Shown here: in pieces, positions 33,990-44,227 of the stretch
Position numbering within the stretch: position 1 is the stretch's first letter
Layout: every line of letters begins with the position of its first letter
Origin: JBAYIE01 sp965279165
GTDB taxonomy: Bacteria; Bacteroidota; Bacteroidia; UKL13-3
Direction: 5' to 3'
NCBI GenBank assembly: GCA_965279165.1
Contig: OZ257140.1
Coordinates: 434,001 to 498,000 of the forward strand
DNA length: 64,000 nucleotides
The notes under the pieces: model-generated
The model's database searches: none
What the model saw: only the letters and a program-made list of their open reading frames with translations
What the model was told of the DNA's origin: nothing
Translations under genes and position numbers: made by a program

Positions 33990-35297
33990 ATGCAAAAAAC
34001 GGTAGCATATTATACCCTCGGTTGTAAGCTGAATTTCTCGGAAACATCAACTATTGGCAGGCAATTGAAAGATGACGGTTACCAAAAAGTTGCTTTTGAG
34101 GATGGCGCTGATGTTTATGTGATCAATACCTGTTCGGTTACCGATCATGCCGATAAAAAATGCAAGAAAATTGTAAAAGAAGCGCTTCGACATAACCAAA
34201 ATGCATTTGTTACAGTGATCGGTTGTTACGCGCAATTAAAACCAAACGAAATTGCTTCCATCGAAGGAGTCGATCTGGTATTAGGAGCAGCCGAAAAATT
34301 CCATATTGAAAAATACCTGACCCACGATTTAAAGAAAAACCCTGTTGCACGTGTTGAAGAAGGAAAAATAAAAGAAGTGCACGAATACCATGCTTCTTAT
34401 TCGATTGGCGACAGAACCCGCACCTTTTTAAAAGTGCAAGATGGTTGTGATTATTTCTGTTCCTTTTGTACCATTCCTCTTGCAAGAGGAAAAAGCAGAA
34501 GCGATACCATTGCCAATGTAATCCATCAGGCAAACGAAGTGGTGGCTTCGGGTATAAAAGAGATTGTACTTACCGGAGTAAATACCGGTGATTTTGGTGC
34601 AAATACAGGTGAGAATTTTTACGATTTACTGCTTGAGTTGAATCGAATTACAGGTTTAGAAAGAATTCGTATCTCTTCTATCGAACCCAATTTACTGACC
34701 AATGAAATCATAGAACTGGTTGCAGCATCTGAAAAATTCGTACCTCATTTTCATATTCCATTGCAGTCGGGTTCGGATACCTTGTTAAAAAACATGCGGC
34801 GTAAATACGATACTGCCTTGTATACGTCACGAATCGAAAAAATTAAATCGTTGATGCCGCATGCTTGTATTGGAGTAGATGTAATTGTTGGTTTCCCCGG
34901 TGAATCGGAAGAATTATTTTTAGAAACCTACAACTATTTAAACCAATTGGATATTTCTTATTTGCATGTATTTACCTATAGCGAGCGAGAAAACACTACC
35001 GCAATAAAAATGAGTGGCAAGGTTAAACAATCGGATCGTTTTAACCGAAATAAAATGTTGGGAATCCTAAGCGAAAAGAAACGTCGTAGATTTTATGAAA
35101 CCCAATTAGGCAAAATCACCAAGGTTTTGTGGGAAATGGAAAATGATTCGAATACCATGTTTGGATTTACAGAAAACTATGTTCGGGTTAAAACCATATA
35201 TGATCCGATGTTGGTAAATGAAATCACCGATTTCGAATTGCAATCTATCGATTCCGATATGTTGGTGGCAGGAAAGCTTCTTTCCGTTATGGTTTAA
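33990..35297 (+). CDS. mtaB: tRNA t6A37 methylthiotransferase MtaB
   Basis: Radical SAM methylthiotransferase that makes ms2t6A37 in tRNAs reading ANN codons. 435 aa: an N-terminal UPF0004 domain with three cysteines (TLGCKLN at C12, NTCSVT, GCYAQ), a radical SAM domain with CX3CX2C (C153, C157, C160), and a C-terminal TRAM-like domain. KCKKIVKEA and the short N-terminus mark MtaB rather than RimO or MiaB. ATG at 33990 chosen because LGCKLN begins at the usual distance. Its t6A substrate is made by TsaD, encoded at 55 kb. Confidence 0.93.
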   Translation: MQKTVAYYTLGCKLNFSETSTIGRQLKDDGYQKVAFEDGADVYVINTCSVTDHADKKCKKIVKEALRHNQNAFVTVIGCYAQLKPNEIASIEGVDLVLGAAEKFHIEKYLTHDLKKNPVARVEEGKIKEVHEYHASYSIGDRTRTFLKVQDGCDYFCSFCTIPLARGKSRSDTIANVIHQANEVVASGIKEIVLTGVNTGDFGANTGENFYDLLLELNRITGLERIRISSIEPNLLTNEIIELVAASEKFVPHFHIPLQSGSDTLLKNMRRKYDTALYTSRIEKIKSLMPHACIGVDVIVGFPGESEELFLETYNYLNQLDISYLHVFTYSERENTTAIKMSGKVKQSDRFNRNKMLGILSEKKRRRFYETQLGKITKVLWEMENDSNTMFGFTENYVRVKTIYDPMLVNEITDFELQSIDSDMLVAGKLLSVMV

Positions 35298-36886
35298 TGA
35301 GCGATTAACAAAGGTTTACTTGCCATCCATTCTCCATTATTCGCATATATTTTCATGACGTAATAGCCATTTGGTACGGATGATATATCAAGTTGATTTC
35401 CTTGTTGCGTCATCACCATTTTACCGGTGATATCCATTATGGTTGTTTGTAAATCTATAGCTGCATCGGTTTTAATTTCCACCTTACTTCCGGCAGGATT
35501 CGGATACACAACAAAATCATTTGCGCCATTTGTCGAAGCCAATCCGGTTGTAAATACATAAATATAATTTTCCTTGGAAATTTTATCCGATCCGGAATTG
35601 TCTTGAACATTTAACGTTACCGTATAAAATCCGGCTCCAATAAAACGAACCTCCGGATGCTGAGACAAATTGGTCGTACCATTAACAAATTGAATGTCTT
35701 GTGGATCAAAACTCCAATTCCAGCCAGTTGGATTTCCGGAGCTTTTGTCGGTAAATATAACCTTGTCATTCATGCTTGCACTTACCTTATCGGCTTCAAA
35801 ATCTGCTTTTAAAGGCAAGCCTCCTGCAACAACATGTATCCTATCCACCATAGTGGTATCGTCTTTTCCGGCATTGTAAACCACATTTAACTTTACGGTG
35901 TAATCACCGGGTTGGGTAAAAAACACTTTTGCCTGAGGCGAGTTAGCATTGGTTCCTCCTGTAAATTGAAACGTATTAGGCGTAATGGTCCATAACCTGT
36001 TTTTTGCAGGATGTGAACTGTTATCGGTCAAAACACAAGTATCTGTGTTTGTATTGGCCGGAAATTCATCTTTGTTGCTATTGAATGAGGCAGTATTAAC
36101 AAAAACTTCGGGACGGGCTATATCGCGGTAACGAACCGTGGTTTGTGCCCCCGCACCGGAAGTAACATCAATTTCAAGAATTGGTAATTTCTTATTTTTT
36201 GCATACCATTTGTATTCGGTTACATTTTGAGGAATTGGAATAGGAATTGGTATAAGGGTTGTTTTTAAAGTATCAACCGTTTTCAAGACACTTTTTACCC
36301 TGATGCATTCAAAAGTTCCATAAGGCGTTATTATACTCCCCCATCCATCAACGGTATTCACTCTTTTACCAACATGACGCAAAGTTGCAATTACCGCATT
36401 CACTTCATTGGATACAAAAACATTGCTATCGGTATTCCCATAAACCAAAGGAAATCTGAACATCGTATCGCGCCATGTTTGCGACAATGGAATTCCTTGA
36501 ATGCTAAAACCTCTACCATTAACCACATAATTGGCCGTACTGTTTTTATAAAAATCAAACGATTCGGTTGCGGCTACAACGCCTAAGTTAAATGCTTGCT
36601 GACCGGCAGTACCATAACTTGCATTCGAAAACGAAACTGCAAATACCGGATTGATAGCCATGGCAGATTTAAAAGCAGCGATATCCTGAAACTCCGGAAT
36701 AATGGCAGAAGCATTCCAAGTTTGGTTAGCACCTGATTGGTTTATTAGTGAAGTTATATCCGAATTGGAAGTACTGTATCGAAGGGTATCAGCGAGCACC
36801 GGCATATCCGACGACAATATGGTAATTTGTGCTTGTACATGGAAACATAACAAACTGATTAATAAGAAACCATATAATTTTTTCAT
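35294..36886 (-). CDS. PKD-domain T9SS type A cargo protein
   Basis: 530 aa: signal peptide to HVQAQ, a ~250-residue N-terminal region of unknown fold, two PKD-like domains (TITPNTFQFTGGTNANSP to YTVKLNV, and GWNWSFDPQDIQF to FYTVTLNVQDNS), and a type A T9SS sorting domain (FVVYPNPAGSKVEI, IMDITGKMV, NGYYVMKIYANNG). The cargo role is clear; its activity is not. Convergent with mtaB, the stops overlapping in TTAA. ATG at 36886 preferred to the upstream frame to 36919. Confidence 0.85.
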   Translation of the reverse strand: MKKLYGFLLISLLCFHVQAQITILSSDMPVLADTLRYSTSNSDITSLINQSGANQTWNASAIIPEFQDIAAFKSAMAINPVFAVSFSNASYGTAGQQAFNLGVVAATESFDFYKNSTANYVVNGRGFSIQGIPLSQTWRDTMFRFPLVYGNTDSNVFVSNEVNAVIATLRHVGKRVNTVDGWGSIITPYGTFECIRVKSVLKTVDTLKTTLIPIPIPIPQNVTEYKWYAKNKKLPILEIDVTSGAGAQTTVRYRDIARPEVFVNTASFNSNKDEFPANTNTDTCVLTDNSSHPAKNRLWTITPNTFQFTGGTNANSPQAKVFFTQPGDYTVKLNVVYNAGKDDTTMVDRIHVVAGGLPLKADFEADKVSASMNDKVIFTDKSSGNPTGWNWSFDPQDIQFVNGTTNLSQHPEVRFIGAGFYTVTLNVQDNSGSDKISKENYIYVFTTGLASTNGANDFVVYPNPAGSKVEIKTDAAIDLQTTIMDITGKMVMTQQGNQLDISSVPNGYYVMKIYANNGEWMASKPLLIAH

Positions 36887-37030
36887 GTATTGAAGGGATA
36901 GGTTATTCAATATTAGCATTAATTCTTGATTTAACGGTAACAGTTGATTTTCATTCGTAAAATACCACGAAACAAGAAAGGTCTTGAATAAATAAACGAC
37001 CCATAATTATAGAGAATTGCCATTGTGCAA
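36887..37030. other. Gene-free spacer, first part
   Basis: Upstream of the PKD protein on the minus strand. With the next two repeat entries it makes a ~560-bp gap. No gene; a promoter for the T9SS protein is expected here but no clear TAnnTTTG is seen. Confidence 0.4.
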
Positions 37031-37179
37031 TTTGGGCGTTACCCTAAAGTATGCGCGGATAACTACTTCTAATTTTGAATAAGCTGCACGCTTAACTTTA
37101 GGGTCGGGCTGTACGCTGCAATCCCTGTAGTATAGCGAGTACGCACACTACAGGGGATTTCCGCTTCCATCCCTAACGC
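37031..37179 (+). repeat. Structured element with GCGTT...AACGC ends, copy B
   Basis: Starts TTTGGGCGTT and ends CCCTAACGC like copy A at 5079. First stem: ACCCTAAAGT (37041-37050) pairs perfectly with ACTTTAGGGT (37095-37104), followed by the shared GTCGG. Second stem: ATCCCTGTAGT (37121-37131) with ACTACAGGGGAT (37147-37158). The outer GCGTT (37036-37040) pairs with AACGC (37175-37179). Stem sequences differ from copy A but pairing is kept. Confidence 0.7.
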
Positions 37180-37281
37180 ACTTTTTGATAAACATTTCAA
37201 ATAAAAGGGATGAACCACAAAGCAAGCTTTGGAAACATAATGGAAGCGCAGCAGTATTAACTTTGTAACTAAACTCTGTTC

Positions 37282-37302
37282 GCGCGAGCATCTTGCTCGT
37301 GC
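37282..37302. repeat. Short dispersed-type palindrome
   Basis: GCGCGAGCA TCT TGCTCGTGC, a 9-bp stem with one G-T pair and a 3-nt loop. It resembles short palindromes scattered in many bacterial genomes. Could also stall transcription. Confidence 0.6.
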
Positions 37303-37422
37303 ACAATAAATCAAAAAAAAATCAAACACCCCGATCGGTTCTGTTAATCATGCAACCTTTGATTATTACCCTCAAAATCGGTTTCTATTTTATTGGGATT
37401 AAAATTTCTAACCCGTATTTTA

Positions 37423-37430
37423 TACATTTG
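37423..37430 (+). promoter_or_regulatory. -7 promoter element for the HisC-like gene
   Basis: TACATTTG, a full TAnnTTTG match, 16 bp before the ATG at 37447. Confidence 0.5.
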
Positions 37431-37446
37431 GTTAAAACTCCTATTC

Positions 37447-38559
37447 ATGAAAACAATAAAGGCATTTCACGGAGGTTCCTTCTTTAAGTTTCTCGGTGAA
37501 GACTTTTCGACACTCGAACGAAAGGAACAAATGATCAATGCAGATGTACTCGATGCATGGTTTGATCCTTGCCCTTCAGCAATCGAAAAAATCCACAAAG
37601 AACTACCTTTTTTGCTTCGCACATCACCACCAACACATGCCGATGGACTTATTGATACCATTGCTGCTGTGCGCGGAATCAATCGCGATATGATTGCCGT
37701 AGCAGGTGGATCTTCCGACCTATTGTTTTATCTTTTTCCTCATGCCGGACTTGAAGGGAAAAAAGTCATGATTCTTGATCCGATGTATGGAGAATACCGG
37801 CACATCTTTAATGAAGTGATCAATACGGAGCTGTTGCATTTCAACCTGCTTCCTGAAATGGATTTTAACATGGATACCAATGGATTGCTCAAAGCAGTAA
37901 ATGAAAACAAACCCGATTGGCTCATCATGGTAAATCCAAACAGCCCTACAGGGAAATACCTGAACAGGGACGAACTTATCAATTTGTTACAAAGTTTGCC
38001 TGCTTCTGTTCGGGTGTTGGTCGACGAAACCTATATTGAATATGTTGGGAGTGCGTATTCGGTTGAACCTTTCATACAGGAATTCCCTCAATTGATGGTC
38101 ATCAAATCGATGTCGAAAGTATATGCGCTCAGTGGTGCACGGGTGGCGTATCTTGCAGGAACCAAAGAAAGAATAAGGGAAATTAACGGGTATATTCCAC
38201 CATGGTCGGTAAGTCTGCCTGCACAAATTGCAGCTATTGAAGCGCTGAAACACCCGGATTATTACGAAACGCAATACATCAAAACCCACCAAATGCGTGA
38301 ACAGATGATTGCCGAACTTAGGAAAGTGAGCTGTATAAAGGTAATCGACAGTGTTGCAAATTTCTTTCTGTTGCAACTACTTCATACAAACCAAACGGCT
38401 TCCGCAATCTGTTCCATGTTGGAAAAGGAAAATATCTTTATCCGCAACTGTGATTCAATGAGTACCCAATTTCGCGATAAGTATATTCGCATCGCAGTTA
38501 AATCAGAAGAGCAAAATCGGAAACTGCTTAACCGGCTAAACGCTTACTTTGCGGGCTAA
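37447..38559 (+). CDS. HisC/CobD-like class I-II aminotransferase
   Basis: 370-aa fold-type I PLP enzyme. Schiff-base lysine K224 in SMSKVYALSGARVAYL; NPNSPTGKY and the DETYIEY aspartate/tyrosine segment are typical of histidinol-phosphate aminotransferase and threonine-phosphate decarboxylase relatives. Not linked to his or cob genes, and the N-terminus (HGGSFFKFLGEDF) is not that of biosynthetic HisC, so the substrate is open. ATG at 37447 is preferred to the longer frame from 37393. Confidence 0.85.
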   Translation: MKTIKAFHGGSFFKFLGEDFSTLERKEQMINADVLDAWFDPCPSAIEKIHKELPFLLRTSPPTHADGLIDTIAAVRGINRDMIAVAGGSSDLLFYLFPHAGLEGKKVMILDPMYGEYRHIFNEVINTELLHFNLLPEMDFNMDTNGLLKAVNENKPDWLIMVNPNSPTGKYLNRDELINLLQSLPASVRVLVDETYIEYVGSAYSVEPFIQEFPQLMVIKSMSKVYALSGARVAYLAGTKERIREINGYIPPWSVSLPAQIAAIEALKHPDYYETQYIKTHQMREQMIAELRKVSCIKVIDSVANFFLLQLLHTNQTASAICSMLEKENIFIRNCDSMSTQFRDKYIRIAVKSEEQNRKLLNRLNAYFAG

Positions 38560-38804
38560 AAACTTAGGCGTTCTACTTGTTTATTAAATCTCCGATTGTA
38601 CCGCTTATTGCTGGTGCTTTAAATTAGTTTATATAAATCAATCTTCTTTGATTCAAACATTTGAAAATAACCGATGAATCATATTTGATCAAAATAGAGA
38701 AATTTTAAAATCATTTGAACCAAATACAACCACTTCCTAAAAAAGGATGTCTATGTTACAAATCACTTTTCAAAAATGAACCATAAGCTCTATATTGCGC
38801 CCAA
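38560..38804. other. Gene-free spacer before the TonB receptor gene
   Basis: About 245 bp, AT-rich, no repeats or hairpins of note. TATATTGC, a partial -7 match, lies ~14 bp before the receptor ATG. Confidence 0.4.
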
Positions 38805-41123
38805 ATGACCAAACCCTTACCAGCCAGATTACTCCTGCTTTTATTGGTGTTTTTTACTTGCACATACATTACCCTTGCCCAAACGGGTGAAGTGCGCGGA
38901 ATTGTGTACGATAAGGAAACCGGCGAACCTATTATCTTTACTCCGGTATTTCTGGCAGAAATCATGGTTGGTAAAGCCACAGATATCAATGGTTTCTTTG
39001 TAATTTCAAAAATTAAACCCGGAACCTATACCTTAAAATGCCACTCGATTGGATACGACACTGCCTCTGCAACTGTTGTTGTAGGCGACGGCAGAATTGT
39101 TACACAGAATTTATACCTGAAAGTTCAGGCCCGTCAGTTACAAGAAGTTGAAATTTCGGGTGAGCGCGAGAAAAAACGGAACGAGGTAAAAGTTTCCAAT
39201 ATTACCATTACTGCCAAAGACATGAAGCAATTGCCTTCGTTTAGCGGAGAGCCTGATCTGGCACAATATTTACAAGTAATGCCGGGAGCTGTATTTAGTG
39301 GCGATCAAGGCGGACAATTGTATATCCGTGGAGGAACACCGGTACAAAACAAAGTATTGCTGGATGGAATGACCATTTATAACCCATTTCACTCCATTGG
39401 TTTATTCTCCGTATTTGATGCCGATTTGATTCGCACTGCCGATGTTTCGGCCGGAGGTTTTAATGTGCAGTATGGAGGCAGAATAGGTTCCGTTATTGAC
39501 GTTACCACCCGGGAAGGAAACAAAACCCATTTTGCAGGTAAAGTTTCGGTCAATACCATTGCGTCAAAAATATTGCTCGAAGGTCCAATAAGTAAATTTG
39601 CGGATGGAGGAAGTTTTTCTTATGTCATTTCCAATAAAACTTCTTACCTCAATAAGACTTCACCTGTTTTGTATCCTTATGCAGATCCTGATGACAAACA
39701 CAATGGATTGCCATTTAGTTTTAACGACACTTATGGCAAACTTTCGATGATTGGCTCCAACGGAAGTAAATTAAATCTATTTGGATTCAATTTTATCGAT
39801 GATGTAAATTATCCACAAACCCAATACCATTGGAAGTCTTACGGTTTTGGTGCTAATTTTTTTATCATTCCTGAAGGATCCACCATCATCAACGGAACAG
39901 CATCTTATTCCGATTATAAAATTGAACAGGTAGAACGCGACAATCTTCCGCGTAAAAGTGGCATTTCAGGATTTAATATCGCTTTAAATTTTACCAATTT
40001 TATAGGCAAAGACGATATAAAATATGGATTTGAATTGAATGGTTTTGCTACCAATTTTCAGTATATAAATCCGTATGGTAGATTGATGTCGGAAGAACAA
40101 ACCACCACCGAATTATGCGGGTATGTAAAATACAAAAAGAATTTTGGTCGTTTAATTTTAGAAAGTGGTTTACGCTCCCAATTTTATGCTTCTTTGGGAG
40201 CGCTTACCCTTGAACCACGCGTTGGAAGCAAGTACAATGTAACCGATCGTTTCCGTTTAAAAGGTGCAGTTGGATTGTATAGCCAGAATCTTTTGGCAGC
40301 CGTTTCGGATCAAGACGTGGTAAATTTGTTTTATGGATTTCTATCCTCGCCTAGTGCAGATGAAGTAAATACTCCCACCGGAACCGACCCTAAATCAACC
40401 ATACAAAAAGCCATTCATTATGTACTTGGATTCGAGGTAGATCTTGGGTCACATGCTGAAATAAATGTGGAAGGATTTTATAAAGATTTTACCCAGTTGG
40501 TAAACATCAACCGCGATAAAAAATTTGATGATAACCTGGCCAATCAGGGTATTCCTGCCATTCTTAGAAAAGATTATGTAATGGAAACCGGAGCTGCTTA
40601 TGGTGGAGATTTTAGGTACAAATACGAATACCGTCGTATCTATATCTGGTTGGTTTATTCGTTAACCTATGTAACCCGTTTCGATGGAAAAAGAACGTAT
40701 GTTCCAAATTTCGACCGTAGGCATAATATAAATCTGGTAGGAACCTATGCTTTGGGTGAAGACAAATCGTGGAATTTTAATGCCCGCTGGAATTTTGGTT
40801 CCGGATTTCCTTTTACGCAAACCCAAGGTGTTTACGAACAACTTAATTTTGCCAATGGTGTATCAACCAATTATACCAACCAAAACGGTCAATTAGGTTA
40901 TTATTATACCGATATTAATACGGGTCGGTTGCCTTATTTCCACAGACTAGACCTGTCACTGTCCAAAAAAATTACATTCAGTAAATCCAGAAATTTAACC
41001 ATCACTGTCGCGGTTACCAATGTATACAACAGGGAAAATATTTTTTACTTCGACCGGGCCAATTACGAAAGGGTAAATCAGCTACCTATTATTCCCACTT
41101 TGGGGATAAATTATTCCTTCTAA
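38805..41123 (+). CDS. TonB-dependent outer-membrane receptor with CarboxypepD_reg domain
   Basis: 772 aa: signal peptide ending TLAQ; carboxypeptidase-regulatory-like domain (about 25-105: GEVRGIVYDKETGEPI to YLKVQ); plug domain (QYLQVMPGAVFSGDQGGQLYIRGG, KVLLDGMTIYNPFH); then a barrel of ~500 residues ending in an aromatic, NYSF. No SusD partner follows. First gene of an operon with the TPR and barrel genes (49 bp, then 1 bp, between genes), so it probably imports or moves a substrate together with them. Substrate unknown. Confidence 0.9.
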   Translation: MTKPLPARLLLLLLVFFTCTYITLAQTGEVRGIVYDKETGEPIIFTPVFLAEIMVGKATDINGFFVISKIKPGTYTLKCHSIGYDTASATVVVGDGRIVTQNLYLKVQARQLQEVEISGEREKKRNEVKVSNITITAKDMKQLPSFSGEPDLAQYLQVMPGAVFSGDQGGQLYIRGGTPVQNKVLLDGMTIYNPFHSIGLFSVFDADLIRTADVSAGGFNVQYGGRIGSVIDVTTREGNKTHFAGKVSVNTIASKILLEGPISKFADGGSFSYVISNKTSYLNKTSPVLYPYADPDDKHNGLPFSFNDTYGKLSMIGSNGSKLNLFGFNFIDDVNYPQTQYHWKSYGFGANFFIIPEGSTIINGTASYSDYKIEQVERDNLPRKSGISGFNIALNFTNFIGKDDIKYGFELNGFATNFQYINPYGRLMSEEQTTTELCGYVKYKKNFGRLILESGLRSQFYASLGALTLEPRVGSKYNVTDRFRLKGAVGLYSQNLLAAVSDQDVVNLFYGFLSSPSADEVNTPTGTDPKSTIQKAIHYVLGFEVDLGSHAEINVEGFYKDFTQLVNINRDKKFDDNLANQGIPAILRKDYVMETGAAYGGDFRYKYEYRRIYIWLVYSLTYVTRFDGKRTYVPNFDRRHNINLVGTYALGEDKSWNFNARWNFGSGFPFTQTQGVYEQLNFANGVSTNYTNQNGQLGYYYTDINTGRLPYFHRLDLSLSKKITFSKSRNLTITVAVTNVYNRENIFYFDRANYERVNQLPIIPTLGINYSF

Positions 41124-41172
41124 AATACCGACTCCAGATAGCTTTGACGTTATTATCATAAACGTTACGGCC

Positions 41173-44100
41173 ATGAGGAAAAGCTTTCTTTCCATTTATA
41201 GCATTTTACTGTCTCTCTTTTTCTTTACAAATACCTATGCCCAAAAAACACAGGTATACGAAAATCCGCTTTACCATTACAATCTTGCTCACGAGTTATT
41301 ACAACACGAACAATTTGGCGAAGCGCAGAAACATTTTCAAACGTATATCGAAAATGCCCGCGACAGGGAAACCATGGTTAATGCTAAGTATTATATCGGT
41401 GTTTGTGCCATGGAATTATTTAATCCCGATGCCATCAATTATTTACTGGCAGTAAATGCCGATTACCCTGAACATGCAAAATCGAAACCGGCATTATTCC
41501 AATTGGGTAAGTATTATTATCGGGTAAAAGACAACAAATCGGCAATTAAGTATTTTAATTATGTTTCTGCTGAAGACTTAACTCCAACAGATGCAGATGA
41601 GTACTATTTCCTAAAAGGTTACTGCTATTTTAAAACCGATAAATTTGATGAATCGAAAAATAGCTTTGCATCAATAAAAGACAAAAAAGGCAAATATGCC
41701 GATGCTTCAAATTACTACTATGGTTATGTTGTATACAAACAAGGTAAATACGATGAAGCCATTATCCATTTTAACAAAATCCAACAATCCAAATCTTTTG
41801 GTCCGCTTGCCAGGGTTTATATTGCTCAGATTTATTTCCTGAGAAAACAATACAGCAATGTTATTGGTGTTGCAGAAAGTGTTACCGAGAAAGAAGTGCA
41901 GGACGATGCTGCAGGTATAATTGGTCAATCTTATTACCATCTCGAAAAATACGAACAGGCCATTCCATATCTCGAAAAATACAATTCAAATCCTCCGGTA
42001 GCTCGTACTTCCCAAGATATTTATCGACTTGGTTATGCGTATTTAAGAATTAACCAACCCGAAAAAGCCATCGAACAATTTACTTCGATTGCAGGTAATG
42101 TGGATACAACAGCACAATTTGCAAATTATTATTTAGGCGAGGCCTATTTGCAAACCAACCGCAAAACTTCCGCTAAATCAGCTTTTCAGCTGGCACATAA
42201 ACATAACTTTAATGCTACTGTAACCGAAGAATCTTTATTTAATTATGCGAAGTTGTGTGCTGAACTTGGAATTCAACAAGAAGCGTTAAAAGAATTTGTA
42301 ACCTTTATCAATACCTATCCGGAATCGAAATACAACGATGAAGCAAGAATCCAATTAGGGAATTTATTATTGAGCACAAAGAATTACAAAGAAGCCATTC
42401 GGATTATTGAAGGCATAAATAAGCTTAACGACAATACCAAAATAGCCTACCAGCGCGTATGTTATTACCGTGCCGAGGAATTATACCTCAACAACGAATA
42501 CGAAGCTGCAAATGACATGTTTGTAAAATCACAAAAATATGATTTCGACAAAAGGTTATATGGTTTAAGCTTTTTCTGGCTGGCAGAATTAAATTACAGA
42601 TCGGGTAATTATGATGCTGCTTTTGAGCAATATCAAACCTTTTTAACTTACCCGGAAATAAAAGACACCCGTTTCTATCCTCTTGCATTATATAACAAAG
42701 GATATTGCAAATTAAAGATGCAAAGTTTCCTTTCCTGTGCCGAAGAAATGCAAAAATTTGTTGCCACTGAACATGCAAAAAACAATCCTGAATTGTATAC
42801 CGATGCGCAACTTCGGATTGCGGATTGTTACCTGGCTCTAAACGATTATAAAAAAGCAATAGAAAATTACGATGTCATTATCGGAAAAAAATTAAATGGC
42901 ACCGATTATGCTTTGTACCAGAAAGCTATGGTTTACGGGGTAATTAATAAGCCGGAAGAAAAGATTGTTACCTTAAAAATAATTACATCTAAGTACCCTC
43001 GATCAACGTATATCGATGATGCTTATTTTGAAATTGCCAACGTTCAATTACAAACAGAGAAATACGAAGAGGCAATTGAAGGATTTCAATTTATCATTAC
43101 CAATTATTCGAAAAGTGCTTATATCCGTAAATCGCATTTAAACAAAGGACTTGCTTACTATAATTTAGATGAAGACAAGGATGCTTTGGATGCTTTTAAA
43201 ACGCTTATCATCGAATATTCGGCCTCTGATGAAGCAAAAGAAGCATTGGTGGTTATAAAAAATATATTTATCAGCAAAGGTGAAAGCGAAGCCTATCTGG
43301 CTTTTATCAGCGTATTGCCAAATATTACAGTTACCCCATCCTACCAGGATTCGGTAAGTTACGAATCGGCATTTATCTCCTATAAAAATGGTGATTGCGC
43401 CAAAGCATCAAAAAGTTTTCAAAGTTATATCCAGAAGTTTAGTGGTGGATTCTTTATCCTGAAAGCAAACTATTATAAAGCAGAATGTGATTACAAACTG
43501 AAGAATACCGATGATGCCTTGGTTTGTTATGAATTTATCGCTTCGCAAATACGAAATGATTATACCGAAAGATCAGTAAGGCAATGTGCAATCATCTATT
43601 ACACCAAAGCCAAATACGACAAGGCTTTCCAATATTATGCCTCGCTTGAACGAATTGCAAGTAACCGGGATAACTTAGGAATAGCATTGTTGGGACAGGT
43701 TAAATCGGCCAATTATTTAAACCGAACCGATTCGGCAGCAACAGCCGCATTTAAATACCTGAATTCGACCATAGCCCAAAAGGATGGTATGATCGATGCA
43801 AATTATAGCATAGGAAAATACTATATACTACACCAACAACCGGATTCTGCACTTATTGCATTTCAATATGTAGTAAAAGAAACCAAGAATGCCATGGCAG
43901 CAGAGGCTAAGTATAATATTGCAGAAATAAAATTCCAGAAAAAAGATTACAAGGCATCGAAGAAACTGGTGTATGACATTGGAGATAATTACTCGGCCTA
44001 TGAATATTGGGTAGCAAAATCTTATTTGTTGCTTGCAGATATTTTCATAACCGAAAAAGACAATTTCCAAGCAAAAGCAACGCTTCAAAGTTTAATTGAA

Positions 44101-44226
44101 AACTACGAAGGCGATGACCTAAAATCAATAGCTGCCGAAAAACTACGAACCATCATTGCAGAAGAAGAACGCTTGAAGGATGCAAGTAAAAAACCTGTAA
44201 CAGAAAAAGAAATTCAAAAATTATAA
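41173..44226 (+). CDS. 1017-aa exported TPR protein
   Basis: A signal peptide ends NTYAQ; nearly the whole remainder is TPR helices (repeated AxxYYxGxxxYxxxxYxxAIxxF patterns such as SNYYYGYVVYKQGKYDEAIIHF and NKGYCKLKMQSFLSCAEEM), more than 20 units by eye. Likely a periplasmic scaffold. Sits between a TonB receptor and a beta-barrel gene and is cotranscribed with both. Similar large TPR proteins next to a barrel gene recur in Bacteroidota, to my knowledge without a settled function. Confidence 0.85.
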   Translation: MRKSFLSIYSILLSLFFFTNTYAQKTQVYENPLYHYNLAHELLQHEQFGEAQKHFQTYIENARDRETMVNAKYYIGVCAMELFNPDAINYLLAVNADYPEHAKSKPALFQLGKYYYRVKDNKSAIKYFNYVSAEDLTPTDADEYYFLKGYCYFKTDKFDESKNSFASIKDKKGKYADASNYYYGYVVYKQGKYDEAIIHFNKIQQSKSFGPLARVYIAQIYFLRKQYSNVIGVAESVTEKEVQDDAAGIIGQSYYHLEKYEQAIPYLEKYNSNPPVARTSQDIYRLGYAYLRINQPEKAIEQFTSIAGNVDTTAQFANYYLGEAYLQTNRKTSAKSAFQLAHKHNFNATVTEESLFNYAKLCAELGIQQEALKEFVTFINTYPESKYNDEARIQLGNLLLSTKNYKEAIRIIEGINKLNDNTKIAYQRVCYYRAEELYLNNEYEAANDMFVKSQKYDFDKRLYGLSFFWLAELNYRSGNYDAAFEQYQTFLTYPEIKDTRFYPLALYNKGYCKLKMQSFLSCAEEMQKFVATEHAKNNPELYTDAQLRIADCYLALNDYKKAIENYDVIIGKKLNGTDYALYQKAMVYGVINKPEEKIVTLKIITSKYPRSTYIDDAYFEIANVQLQTEKYEEAIEGFQFIITNYSKSAYIRKSHLNKGLAYYNLDEDKDALDAFKTLIIEYSASDEAKEALVVIKNIFISKGESEAYLAFISVLPNITVTPSYQDSVSYESAFISYKNGDCAKASKSFQSYIQKFSGGFFILKANYYKAECDYKLKNTDDALVCYEFIASQIRNDYTERSVRQCAIIYYTKAKYDKAFQYYASLERIASNRDNLGIALLGQVKSANYLNRTDSAATAAFKYLNSTIAQKDGMIDANYSIGKYYILHQQPDSALIAFQYVVKETKNAMAAEAKYNIAEIKFQKKDYKASKKLVYDIGDNYSAYEYWVAKSYLLLADIFITEKDNFQAKATLQSLIENYEGDDLKSIAAEKLRTIIAEEERLKDASKKPVTEKEIQKL

Positions 44227-44227
44227 C

